A stretch of DNA of 64,000 nucleotides, taken from NCBI RefSeq assembly GCF_900110255.1, contig NZ_FODD01000001.1, positions 1 to 64,000 of the forward strand. Direction: 5' to 3'. Under the pieces are notes generated by a model. The model saw nothing but the letters and a program-made list of their open reading frames with translations. It did no database searches and was not told the DNA's origin. Source of the DNA: Actinacidiphila rubida. GTDB lineage: Bacteria; Actinomycetota; Actinomycetes; Streptomycetales; Streptomycetaceae. Below are positions 50,264 through 58,475 of the stretch, piece after piece (position 1 is the first letter of the stretch; each line of letters opens with the position of its first letter). The translations under genes were made by a program, and so were the position numbers.

Positions 50264-50800
50264 AGCCTCCCCCTGCGGGGAGCCCTTCGCCGTCCGCCCG
50301 CCCGTTCGTCGCCGGGACGTGTCCCGTTCCCGTCCTGCGGCCGGTGTCCGCTCGCCGATGACGGCGTTGCCCCTGCGGGGCGTGGCGGCGCTCGGCTCAG
50401 TCGGAGGTGGGATGCGTCCCGTTCCCGGGGTTCGGCTCCCGCTCCGGGGGGATGGCAGCGTTCCGCCGGACCGTCCGCCCGGCCGTTGGTCGCCGGGACG
50501 GCTCCCGTTCCCGGCCTGCGGGCGGTCCGCTGTCCGCATCGCTCGCCGATGACGGCGTACCCGGCTCCCGGGGAGCGCTGGCAGCGGTCCGCCCGTGGGC
50601 GGACCGTGGGCCGTGGCCCCCGCTCCGGGGCTTGGCGGCGGCCGGGGGGCGTCCCCCCGCAGCGGGGCTTGGCGGCGTGTGGGGGCCGGGGGTGGGCCGG
50701 GTAAGGCGAATGCGCGGCTTTGGCGTAGGGATCGGGGGGAATCGGGTACCCGAAGCGCGTGCGTCGCAGGGTGCGGCGGTGGTCGGACGGAGGGTGCGGG
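50264..50800. repeat. GC-rich gene-free region with an ~80-bp imperfect direct repeat
   Basis: No gene is supported in these 537 bases. A unit beginning CCGTCCGCCCG and ending GCCGATGACGGCGT occurs at 50290-50367 and again, with changes and a 9-10 bp insertion, at 50471-50558. The remainder is composed of GGGGCTTGGCGGC-type short repeats up to the promoter region of the FAD gene. Confidence 0.65.
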
Positions 50801-52045
50801 ATGGGCGCGGTGGAAGGGGGCGTGGACGTCCTGGTCGTCGGTGCGGGGGTGGCCGGGCTGGCGTGCGCGCAGGACCTGGTGGCGGCCGGGGTCCGGGTGC
50901 GGGTGCTGGAGGCGTCCGACGGCGTCGGCGGGCGGATGCGGACCGACGTGCGGGACGGCTTCCGGCTCGACCGCGGCTTCCAGGTGGTCAACACCTCGTA
51001 CCCGCAGATGAAGCGCCGCATGGACCTGCGGGCGCTGCGGCTGCGGCCGTTCACCCCCGCCGTGCTGCTGGCCACCCCGCGCGGCCGGGTGCGCTTCGCC
51101 GATCCGACGCGGGCGCCGCGGCAGGCCGCCGACCTGCTGCCGGGGCGGCTGGCGTCGATGCGCGACCTCGCCGGACTCGTCCTGATGACCGGGCGGGACC
51201 TGCTGACGCCGCCCAGCGGCCTCAAGCGCGCCCCGGACCGCACGACGCGGACCGCGCTGGCCGACGCGGCGATCGGCGAGGAGCTGGTGGAGACGCTGTT
51301 CCGGCCGTTCCTGTCCGGGGTCTTCCTGGAGGAGGAGCTGGAGACCTCCAGCCGGTTCTTCCACCTGGTGTGGCGCTCGATGCTGCGCGGCACGCTGTGC
51401 CTGCCCGAGGAGGGCGTCGCCGCGGTGCCCGAGCAGATGGCCGCCGCCCTGCCCGAGGGCACGGTGCGCCTCGGCACGCCCGTCGAGCGGCTCACCGAGG
51501 CCGGCGCCCTGACCGCCTACGGGGACGAGGTCCCCGCGTCCCTGGTCGTCGTCGCGGCCGGGCCCTCCGCGGCGACGGCGCTGCTGCACGGCCTCGACGT
51601 GCCGCCGACCCGCTCGGTGACGACGTACTACCACGCGGCCCCGGCCTCGCCGCTGGGCGAGCCCACGCTGCTCGTGGACACCGCCCGGCGGGTGCTGAAC
51701 ACCGTGGTGCTCAGCGAGGTCAGTCCGGCGTACGCGCCGCGCGGCCGGTCGCTGGTGGCCACGTCGGTGCTCGGGGCGGACGACCGGCCCGGCGCCGAGG
51801 CGGAGCTCCGCGCGGTGCTCGCGGAGCTGTACGGGACGGACACCGACCGCTGGGAGCCGGTGGCCGCCTACCCCGTCGCGGAGGCGCTGCCCGCGATGGT
51901 CCCGCCCTGGCCGCTGACCCGGACCAGCCGGCACTCCCTGGGCCGCTACGTCTGCGGCGACTACCGGGCCACCGGCTCGGTCCAGGGAGCGATGGCCTCG
52001 GGCGCCCGCGCCGCCCGCGAGGTCCTCGCCGACCTGCGCGTCTGA
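50801..52045 (+). CDS. FAD-dependent amine-oxidase-like oxidoreductase
   Basis: The 414-residue flavoprotein has the dinucleotide fold VLVVGAGVAGLACAQDLVAA with a downstream acidic Glu in VRVLEAS and GGRMRTD. It ends with the FAD-binding VCGDYRATGSVQGAMASG. It resembles the amine oxidase/phytoene-desaturase-like NAD(P)/FAD family; the substrate is unknown. The ATG at 50801 follows GGAGGG. No carotenoid or other pathway genes are adjacent, so a function should not be assumed. Confidence 0.88.
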   Translation: MGAVEGGVDVLVVGAGVAGLACAQDLVAAGVRVRVLEASDGVGGRMRTDVRDGFRLDRGFQVVNTSYPQMKRRMDLRALRLRPFTPAVLLATPRGRVRFADPTRAPRQAADLLPGRLASMRDLAGLVLMTGRDLLTPPSGLKRAPDRTTRTALADAAIGEELVETLFRPFLSGVFLEEELETSSRFFHLVWRSMLRGTLCLPEEGVAAVPEQMAAALPEGTVRLGTPVERLTEAGALTAYGDEVPASLVVVAAGPSAATALLHGLDVPPTRSVTTYYHAAPASPLGEPTLLVDTARRVLNTVVLSEVSPAYAPRGRSLVATSVLGADDRPGAEAELRAVLAELYGTDTDRWEPVAAYPVAEALPAMVPPWPLTRTSRHSLGRYVCGDYRATGSVQGAMASGARAAREVLADLRV

Positions 52046-52064
52046 CGGGCCGTGCCCGACCCGC

Positions 52065-52095
52065 GGCCCCCGGCGGACCGCGCCGCCGGGGGGCC
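52065..52095. terminator. Hairpin between convergent FAD and MreB-like genes
   Basis: GGCCCCCGGCGG (52065-52076) pairs with CCGCCGGGGGGCC (52083-52095), with one extra G, around a 6-base loop. Confidence 0.6.
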
Positions 52096-52104
52096 GGCGG
52101 GCCG

Positions 52105-53172
52105 TCAGGGGGCCAGCGGGTCCTTGGGGGTGGGGCGGACCCGCGCCTCGATCATGGCGCCGAGGCCGCGGACGGCGACGGTGTCGGGGTGCGGCGCGAT
52201 GTGCACCGGCATGTGGGTGGCCTGGCGGAGCATGAGGTCCAGGCCCGGCATGTGCGCGCTGCCGCCGGCCAGCATGATGCCGCGGTCGGCCAGGTCCGCC
52301 ACCAGGTCGGGCGGGCTCTGCCGCAGCACGGACGTGATCGCGTCGAGCACCGCGGTCAGCGGCGTCCGCATCGCCGAACGGACTCTCTCCGTCTCGACGG
52401 TGACGGTCCGGGCCATGCCGGAGATGACGTCCCGCCCGTGCACCTCGGTCGTGGACGTGCCGCCGAGCATCTGGTGGAGCGGCCGCACCGACTGGCTCGG
52501 CAGCATCAACTCGTGCTGGGTGCGGAGGTGTTCGACCACCGCGCGGTCGATCGCGTCGCCGCCGACCGGCACGGTCTGGGCGGAGACGATCGCGCCGAGC
52601 GAGAGCACGGCCACGTGGGTGGTGCCGGCGCCGCACACCACGATCATGGTGGCCTCCGGCTGCTCGACGGGCAGCCCGCAGCCGACGGCGGCGGCGATGA
52701 GCGTGTCGACCAGTTCCACCTTGCGCGCGCCGAGCCCGTACATGGTCTCGACGGCGGCCCGCAGCGCGATCGGCTCGCTGCCGTGCGGCATGCACACCGC
52801 GGCCCGCATGACCGGCATCGGCATGCCGCGGACCATGGACATCCGCATCCAGCGGCGCCCCAGCTTGTCGCCGAGGACGTGCCGCAGCATCCGCTGGGCC
52901 ATCGCGATGTCGACGACGACGCCGCTGGACACCGGCCGCACGACGCGGATGTGCTGCGGGGTGCGGCCGGCCATCGTCTCGGCGCGGGAGCCGACGGCGA
53001 TCAGCGCGCCGCTGCGCACGTCGACCGCGGCCACGCTCGGCTCGTCCACGACGAGCCCGCTGTTGCGCAGGTAGACACGGGTGCGGGCGGCGCCGATGTC
53101 GACCGCGATGGAGCAGCGCTTGAGGTGTTCCAGGGTGGGCGTCAGCGGCCCTGACGCCAGGTGCGGGTTCAC
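52105..53172 (-). CDS. MreB/Mbl-like bacterial actin with degenerate nucleotide site
   Basis: The 355-residue protein aligns along its length with MreB. The phosphate-1 loop is AVDIGAARTRVYLRNSG, and GGDAIDRAVVEHLR and ILAGGSAHMPGLD are family motifs. However, the phosphate-2 loop reads VVCGAGTTHVAV where MreB has a DxGGGTT[ED] core, and the ERTAE-like catalytic stretch is replaced by PSQSVRPLHQMLGG. It may bind ATP weakly and may polymerise differently. Streptomycetes are known to have a divergent extra MreB-like protein besides MreB and Mbl; this may be that type. The GTG start overlaps the TGA of the upstream membrane-protein gene. Confidence 0.85.
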   Translation of the reverse strand: MNPHLASGPLTPTLEHLKRCSIAVDIGAARTRVYLRNSGLVVDEPSVAAVDVRSGALIAVGSRAETMAGRTPQHIRVVRPVSSGVVVDIAMAQRMLRHVLGDKLGRRWMRMSMVRGMPMPVMRAAVCMPHGSEPIALRAAVETMYGLGARKVELVDTLIAAAVGCGLPVEQPEATMIVVCGAGTTHVAVLSLGAIVSAQTVPVGGDAIDRAVVEHLRTQHELMLPSQSVRPLHQMLGGTSTTEVHGRDVISGMARTVTVETERVRSAMRTPLTAVLDAITSVLRQSPPDLVADLADRGIMLAGGSAHMPGLDLMLRQATHMPVHIAPHPDTVAVRGLGAMIEARVRPTPKDPLAP

Positions 53173-53705
53173 AGAAGGACACCTCCGGTGCGGCTGTCGG
53201 CCTGGTGGTAGGTGGCGAGCGCCCAGATGACGAAGATGTCGATGGCCACCATGACGATCGCCCAGATCGGCTGGTAGGGAAGGAACATGAAGTTCGCGAT
53301 CATGTTCAGGCCGGCGATGAGGATGCCGGCCCAGCGCGCCCACTCCAGGCCGCGCAGCACGCCGTAGCCGACCAGGACGGCGACGACGCCCAGCACCAGC
53401 TGGATCCAGCCCCAGGACTGGACGTTGAACTTGTACGCGTACGTGCCCCGGGTCACCACGTAGATCGCGTCCTTGTTGATGCCGACGATGCCCTCGAGGA
53501 TCGCCATCACGCCGCCGATCAGCAGCAGCAGACCGGCGAAGACCGTGCCGCCCGCCGCCCACGCGGCCCGCGCGTCGTCCTGCCGGGGGTGGCGGCCGCC
53601 GGGCGGGGTCGGCCCGCTGGACGGGCCGGAGGGCCTGGGACCGGTCGGACCCGGGGGTTTGGACCCGGGCGGGGGAGGTTGGGAGGGGGGGTCCTGATGG
53701 CTCAT
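53169..53705 (-). CDS. DUF7144-like four-helix membrane protein
   Basis: The 178-residue protein has a Pro/Gly-rich N-terminus (about 1-45) and four membrane segments (GTVFAGLLLLIGGVMAILEGI; IQLVLGVVAVLVGYGVLRG; WAGILIAGLNMIANFMFLP; WAIVMVAIDIFVIWALA). The family is a small actinobacterial membrane protein of unknown function (DUF7144 by recollection). It is translationally coupled to the MreB-like gene, so it may tether the actin-like protein to the membrane; that is inference. Confidence 0.8.
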   Translation of the reverse strand: MSHQDPPSQPPPPGSKPPGPTGPRPSGPSSGPTPPGGRHPRQDDARAAWAAGGTVFAGLLLLIGGVMAILEGIVGINKDAIYVVTRGTYAYKFNVQSWGWIQLVLGVVAVLVGYGVLRGLEWARWAGILIAGLNMIANFMFLPYQPIWAIVMVAIDIFVIWALATYHQADSRTGGVLL

Positions 53706-53905
53706 GCGGGGTCTCCCGGGGACTTCGTGGTCCGGTGCGAGGGCCGGTCCGTGGTCCGTGTGCGTGAGTGGTCGGCGAAGGTGACCTCAAAGGTTTTGAC
53801 GGATGGTCGGATTTTGCGACCGTTGTTGCGCCGTCCGGGGAGCCGCCGTCCGGGGAAACGCCCCCGTCCGGCGTAGTACCGGCCCCGGGAACGCCGTTCG
53901 GACCG

Positions 53906-54121
53906 CTACTCGGCCTCCTCCAGGCGGAAGCCGACCTTCATCCCCACCTGGTAGTGCTCCACCTCGCCGTCCACGATGTGCCCGCGCACCTGGGTGATCT
54001 CGAACCAGTCGAGCCCGCGCAGGGTCTGCGCGGCCCGGCTGATGCCGTTGCGCACGGCGGCGTCCACGCCGTCGTGCGCGGTGCCGACGATCTCGGTGAC
54101 GCGGTAGGTGTGCTCGGCCAT
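53906..54121 (-). CDS. Dodecin family protein
   Basis: The 71-residue protein reads TYRVTEIVGTAHDGVDAAVRNGISRAAQTLRGLDWFEI, then QVRGHIVDGEVEHYQVGMKVGF, matching dodecin closely. Dodecins assemble as 12-mers that store flavin or coenzyme A. The Trp in LDWFEI is the flavin-stacking residue. It is on the same strand downstream of the glutamate decarboxylase gene, 56 bases away. Confidence 0.93.
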   Translation of the reverse strand: MAEHTYRVTEIVGTAHDGVDAAVRNGISRAAQTLRGLDWFEITQVRGHIVDGEVEHYQVGMKVGFRLEEAE

Positions 54122-54177
54122 GACGGGTCCTCTCGGGGTCGGTCCGGCGCGATCCGCGGATCCGCGCGGATCCTCGG

Positions 54178-55578
54178 TCAGTGGTGGAAGGCGGTGGCCA
54201 CGTTCTCGGGGCGGCCCAGCGGGCGGGGCTGGGCGCACAGTTCCGGCAGCAGCCGCTCGACGTCGCCCATCAGCAGGCTGGCGAGGTCCTCGGAGAAGCC
54301 GTTGCGGCACACGAGGCGCAGCACGGCCAGGTCCTCGCGGTCCTTGGGATAGGTGTAGGCGGGCACCAGCCAGCCCTGCTCGCGCAGCCGCCGCGACATG
54401 TCGAAGACGTCGAAGTTCTTCACGTCGGGCGCGGTGGTGAGGGCGAACACCGGCAGCTGGTCCCCGCGGGTGATGAGCCGGAACTGGTCGTGGGCGTCGA
54501 ACTGCCGGGCCAGCGACGTCGCCACGTCCCGGCAGCTCTGCTGGACCGCGCGGTAGCCGTCGAAGCCCAGCCGCAGGAACGAGTAGTACTGCGCGACGAC
54601 CTGGGCGCCGGGCCGGGAGAAGTTCAGCGCGAAGGTGGGCATGTCGCCGCCGAGGTAGTTCACCCGGAACACCAGCTCCTCGGGCAGCTCCTCGTGGTCG
54701 CGCCACAGCGCCCAGCCGACGCCCGGGTACACCAGCCCGTACTTGTGTCCCGAGGTGTTGATGGAGGCGACGCGCGGCAGCCGGAAGTCCCAGACCAGGT
54801 CCGGGTCGAGGAACGGCGCGATCATCCCGCCGGAGGCGCCGTCGACGTGCACCGGGACGTGGTGGCCGGTGGCCCCCTCGTAGTCGTCGAGGGCGGCGCA
54901 GATCTCGGCGACCGGCTCGTAGGAGCCGTCGAAGGTCGAGCCGAGGATGGCGATGACGCCGATGGTGTTCTCGTCGACGAGCTCCAGCGCGGCCTCGGCG
55001 TCCAGGTGCAGCCGGTCGCCGCGCATCGGCGCCAGCCGCGGCTCGACCTCCCAGAACGTGCAGAACTTCTCCCAGCACACCTGCACGTTGGCGCCCATCA
55101 CCAGGTTGGGCTTGGCGGTCGCCGGATAGCCGGGGTTGCGCTTGGCCCAGCGGCGCTTGAGCGCCATGCCGGCGAGCATGCACGCCTCGGACGAGCCGGT
55201 GGTGGAGCAGCCGATCGTCTTCTCGGGGTCCGGCGCGTTCCACAGGTCGGAGAGGATCGCCACGCAGCGCCGCTCCAGCTCGGCGGTACGCGGGTACTCG
55301 TCCTTGTCGATCATGTTCTTGTCGACGGACTCCGTCATCAGCAGGGTGGCCTGGGGCTCCATCCAGGTGGTGACGAACGTGGCCAGGTTCAGCCGGGCGT
55401 TGCCGTCGAGCATCAGCTCGTCGTGCACCAGCTGGTACGCCGCCTGCGGCGCCATCGGCCCCTGGGCCAGCCGGTGCTTGGGCGGCGCGGCCTCCATGCC
55501 GCCCACCGGGTCGGCCTCCCCGACGAACGGGTTGACGGCGACGTTGGGCGAGGCGCCGGAGCCCTTGTGGAGTGACAT
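54178..55578 (-). CDS. gadB: Glutamate decarboxylase
   Basis: The 466-residue PLP enzyme converts glutamate to GABA, consuming a proton. The PLP lysine is Lys279 in SINTSGHKYGLVYPG. Other group II decarboxylase marks include GSSEACMLAG, HVDGASGGMIAPF and NYLGGDMPTFALNFSRPG, and the length equals the usual one. The start ATG (55578) precedes LHKGSG, the usual family start. Single gene; no GABA antiporter is adjacent, so a role in acid resistance or GABA metabolism is open. Confidence 0.95.
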   Translation of the reverse strand: MSLHKGSGASPNVAVNPFVGEADPVGGMEAAPPKHRLAQGPMAPQAAYQLVHDELMLDGNARLNLATFVTTWMEPQATLLMTESVDKNMIDKDEYPRTAELERRCVAILSDLWNAPDPEKTIGCSTTGSSEACMLAGMALKRRWAKRNPGYPATAKPNLVMGANVQVCWEKFCTFWEVEPRLAPMRGDRLHLDAEAALELVDENTIGVIAILGSTFDGSYEPVAEICAALDDYEGATGHHVPVHVDGASGGMIAPFLDPDLVWDFRLPRVASINTSGHKYGLVYPGVGWALWRDHEELPEELVFRVNYLGGDMPTFALNFSRPGAQVVAQYYSFLRLGFDGYRAVQQSCRDVATSLARQFDAHDQFRLITRGDQLPVFALTTAPDVKNFDVFDMSRRLREQGWLVPAYTYPKDREDLAVLRLVCRNGFSEDLASLLMGDVERLLPELCAQPRPLGRPENVATAFHH

Positions 55579-55749
55579 GACGGAAGACCTCCCGGCCGGA
55601 TGTGGGCCGTTGCCGCGGTGGACAGGTGTACCAACCGTGACGATAAGGGCATTCCGCCCACCCCGCAGGGCGGTGGACGACGGGAACCCGCTCCGCTCGG
55701 GCGGGCAGGCGTGCGGTGCCCGAGGTGAAGGGGCGGTCGAGGTCCCGGC

Positions 55750-56124
55750 CTACGGGGCGTCAGCGGGGACCAGCACCACGGCGGTGCCGTACGCGCAGAC
55801 CTCCGTGCCGACGTCCGCCGCCTCGGTGACGTCGAACCGCATCATGAGGACCGCGTTCGCGCCGCGGGCCTTGGCCTGCTCGACCAGGCGCTCCATGGCC
55901 TGGTTGCGGGTCTGCACCAGCGTCTTGGTCAGGCCCTTCAGCTCGCCGCCGACCATCGACTTCAGGCCGGCGCCGATCTGGCTGCCCAGGTGACGCGAAC
56001 GCACGGTCAGGCCGAACACCTCGCCGATCACCCGGTCCACCCGGAAACCGGGGGCGTCGTTGGTCGTCACCACGAGGATGTCCGAGCCCTGGGCCTGCCC
56101 GCCGCCGTATTCGTCGATGCTCAT
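55750..56124 (-). CDS. YbjQ/UPF0145-family protein
   Basis: The 124-residue protein reads ILVVTTNDAPGFRVDRVIGEVFGLTVRS, then GANAVLMMRFDVTE and GTAVVLVP, the pattern of the YbjQ/UPF0145 (heavy-metal-binding-like) family. Members form pentameric rings of unknown role. It lies between the gadB and ABC ATPase genes, all on the minus strand. Confidence 0.92.
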   Translation of the reverse strand: MSIDEYGGGQAQGSDILVVTTNDAPGFRVDRVIGEVFGLTVRSRHLGSQIGAGLKSMVGGELKGLTKTLVQTRNQAMERLVEQAKARGANAVLMMRFDVTEAADVGTEVCAYGTAVVLVPADAP

Positions 56125-56165
56125 GGCAGCAGACTGCCCGGGGCCCGGACATCGCACACCCGCTG

Positions 56166-57566
56166 CTAGTCCAGGCGCGGCTGCTCGTCGGGCGCCGGGC
56201 AGATCCGCCGGCCCTCGCGGTCGAAGACGTACAGGTGCGCCAGGTCGACCAGCAGCGGCACCCGGTCGCCGCGGCTGAGCCGGATGTCCGGGCCGGTGCG
56301 CACCACCAGGTCGCCGGTCTGCGTCTCCGGTGGCGACGCCGGACGGTCCATCACCGACACCGGGCCGCGGCCCGGCGCGTGGTCCGGACGCGGCGGCAGG
56401 CCGCCGGACGCGGGCGCGTCGCGTTCCAGCACGGTCGACTGGATGCGCCGGGCCGCCTTGTGGGCGAGCCGGCCGATCCCGCCGGGGCTGCCGGCCGCCC
56501 GGCGCGAGCCGGCCCGGCCGCCGTTCGCCGCCGGCCGCGGTGCCTCCAGCTCGGGCACGATCGCCGGGCGCGATCCGGTGTTCAGGTGCACCAGCGACTC
56601 GTGGCCCTGGTACTCGACGTGCTCGACGATGCCGCTGATCACGACCTCGCCGGCGTGCGCCTGGCTGGGCTGGGCGATGCGCACCGCCTCCGAGCGCAGC
56701 CCGACGATGATCGGGCGGCCCTGCTGGATGCGCAGCATCTGGTGGTCCAGGCTCAGCGGTTCCGGCAGCCCGAGCCGCTGGCGGCCGAAGTCGATCCACA
56801 TGCCGCCGCCGAGCGGCGCGATCACGGTGGCCTGCAGCAGGTTGATCCGCGGGGTCCCGACGAACGCGGCGACGAAGACGTTCTCCGGCAGGTGGTACGC
56901 CGCCCGCGGCGGGCTGACCTGCTGCAGGACACCGCTGCGCATGATCGCGACGCGGTCGCCCAGCGACATCGCCTCGGCCTGGTCGTGCGTGACGTACACG
57001 GTGGTGACGCCCATGCCATGGGTGAGGCGGGCGATCTCCGCGCGCAGGTGGGAGCGGAGCTTGGCGTCCAGGTTGGACAGCGGCTCGTCCATCAGGAAGA
57101 CCGAGGGGTGACGGGAGATCGCCCGTCCCATCGCCACGCGCTGCCGCTCGCCACCGGACAGCTGGCCCGGGTAGCGGTCGAGGATCTCCTCGATGCCCAG
57201 GATGCGGGCGGTCTCGTCGACGCGGGGGCCGGGCTCCTCGCCCGGCATCTCGAAGCGCAGCGGGAAGCCGATGTTCTCGCGGCTGGTCATGCTGGGGTAC
57301 AGGGCGAAGTTCTGGAAGACCATCGCCATCCTGCGGTCGCCGGGCGCGAGGTCGTTGGAGTACTCGCCGTCCAGCAGCAGTTCACCGGTGGTGATGTCCT
57401 CGAGGCCCGCGATCATGCGCAGCACGGTCGACTTGCCGCAGCCCGAAGGCCCGAGCAGCACGAGGAACTCGCCCGGCGCGATGTCCAGGGAGAACCGGTC
57501 GACCGCCGGAGACGGCTGCTTCGGGTAGTACTTGGAAACTTCGTGCAGGGAGATGGCGCGAGTCAT
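56166..57566 (-). CDS. Sugar-type ABC transporter ATPase (UgpC/MsiK-like)
   Basis: The 466-residue ATPase has Walker A GPSGCGKST, the Q-loop VFQNFALYP, signature LSGGERQRV, Walker B VFLMDEP and H-loop VTHDQAEAM. A TOBE-type C-terminal regulatory domain is interrupted by an ~80-residue Pro/Arg/Gly-rich insert (about 336-417). Such stand-alone ATPases power several sugar importers in streptomycetes. No permease or binding-protein gene is adjacent. The ATG at 57566 begins the conserved ISLHEVSKYY region. Confidence 0.9.
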   Translation of the reverse strand: MTRAISLHEVSKYYPKQPSPAVDRFSLDIAPGEFLVLLGPSGCGKSTVLRMIAGLEDITTGELLLDGEYSNDLAPGDRRMAMVFQNFALYPSMTSRENIGFPLRFEMPGEEPGPRVDETARILGIEEILDRYPGQLSGGERQRVAMGRAISRHPSVFLMDEPLSNLDAKLRSHLRAEIARLTHGMGVTTVYVTHDQAEAMSLGDRVAIMRSGVLQQVSPPRAAYHLPENVFVAAFVGTPRINLLQATVIAPLGGGMWIDFGRQRLGLPEPLSLDHQMLRIQQGRPIIVGLRSEAVRIAQPSQAHAGEVVISGIVEHVEYQGHESLVHLNTGSRPAIVPELEAPRPAANGGRAGSRRAAGSPGGIGRLAHKAARRIQSTVLERDAPASGGLPPRPDHAPGRGPVSVMDRPASPPETQTGDLVVRTGPDIRLSRGDRVPLLVDLAHLYVFDREGRRICPAPDEQPRLD

Positions 57567-57686
57567 AACGGGAGCCGCCAGAGTTGGTCGGACTTGGTGA
57601 CGGGGCACGTGGGGGGAAGACTTGCGTGACGCACGGGTGACGCTGCGGAGAAGGTAGTGCACTACCGGTCAGTTGCGGAACGTTTG

Positions 57687-57705
57687 TATCAACACTGGAT
57701 TGATA
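57687..57705. promoter_or_regulatory. Perfect inverted repeat between ABC and DedA genes
   Basis: TATCAA (57687-57692) and TTGATA (57700-57705) are perfect arms around a 7-base spacer, in the AT-rich divergent promoter 14 bases before the DedA start. It may be an operator. Confidence 0.5.
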
Positions 57706-57718
57706 GTTTTGGATCGTG

Positions 57719-58468
57719 ATGAACCTCGCGCTGGGCCCGAGCTGGCTCGACCCCGACCACCTGATCAACACCTACGGCCTGTGGGGCGTTCTGCTGATCG
57801 TGTTCGCCGAGTCAGGGCTGCTGATCGGCTTCTTCCTGCCCGGCGACTCGCTGCTGTTCACCACCGGTCTGCTGGTCGCGTCGGGCACCCTGCACCAGCC
57901 GCTGGCCCTGGTCGCGGCGCTCATCGCGATCGCCGCGGTGGCCGGTGAGCAGGTCGGTTACCTCTTCGGGCGCAAGGTCGGGCCCTCGCTGTTCCGGCGG
58001 CCGGATTCCCGGCTGTTCAAGATGGAGAACATCGAGAAGGCGCACGCGTTCTTCGAGCACCACGGCCCCAAAGCCATCGTGATGGCCTGCTTCGTGCCGA
58101 TCGTGCGGACGTTCACCCCGATCGTCGCGGGCGTCAGCCGGATGAACTACCGCACCTTTCTCACCTACAACCTCATCGGCGGCACGATGTGGGGCGCGGG
58201 CGTCACCGTGCTGGGTTACTGGCTCGGCCAGATCGAATTCGTGCACAAGAACATCGAGGCGATGCTCGTCCTCGTCGTGCTGATCTCCGTCGTGCCGATC
58301 GCCATCGAGTACCTGCGGTCCCGCGGCAAGGGCAAGGGCAAGAGCGCCGAGGGCGGGAGCGCCGCCCGGGCGGCGGGCACCGCGCACTCCGGCGGGCAGG
58401 CGCCGGCCGAGAGCGAGGCGCTGTCCTCGCCGCGCGGCGGCGGACGGCACCGGGCGCAGAAGCGCTGA
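57719..58468 (+). CDS. DedA-family membrane protein
   Basis: The 249-residue DedA/VTT protein has FLPGDSLLFTTGLL, the loop CFVPIVRTFTPIVAGVS and several membrane segments. A basic Lys/Gly tail follows (about 203-249). It is a second DedA in the window (the other at 46864) and is closely similar in the core. An overlapping GTG at 57716 is a possible alternative start. The following exporter gene starts 8 bases after its stop, so the two are co-transcribed. Confidence 0.92.
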   Translation: MNLALGPSWLDPDHLINTYGLWGVLLIVFAESGLLIGFFLPGDSLLFTTGLLVASGTLHQPLALVAALIAIAAVAGEQVGYLFGRKVGPSLFRRPDSRLFKMENIEKAHAFFEHHGPKAIVMACFVPIVRTFTPIVAGVSRMNYRTFLTYNLIGGTMWGAGVTVLGYWLGQIEFVHKNIEAMLVLVVLISVVPIAIEYLRSRGKGKGKSAEGGSAARAAGTAHSGGQAPAESEALSSPRGGGRHRAQKR

Positions 58469-58475
58469 ACCCGTA

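Noticed and set aside
48902..53182. A 1426-residue minus-strand open frame
   Set aside because: Antisense shadow spanning several well-supported plus-strand genes and the gene-free zone.
55640..55680. SigR-type promoter before gadB (GGAAT...GTT on the minus strand)
   Set aside because: The spacer is 15 bases instead of the 18-19 expected, so the match is not convincing.
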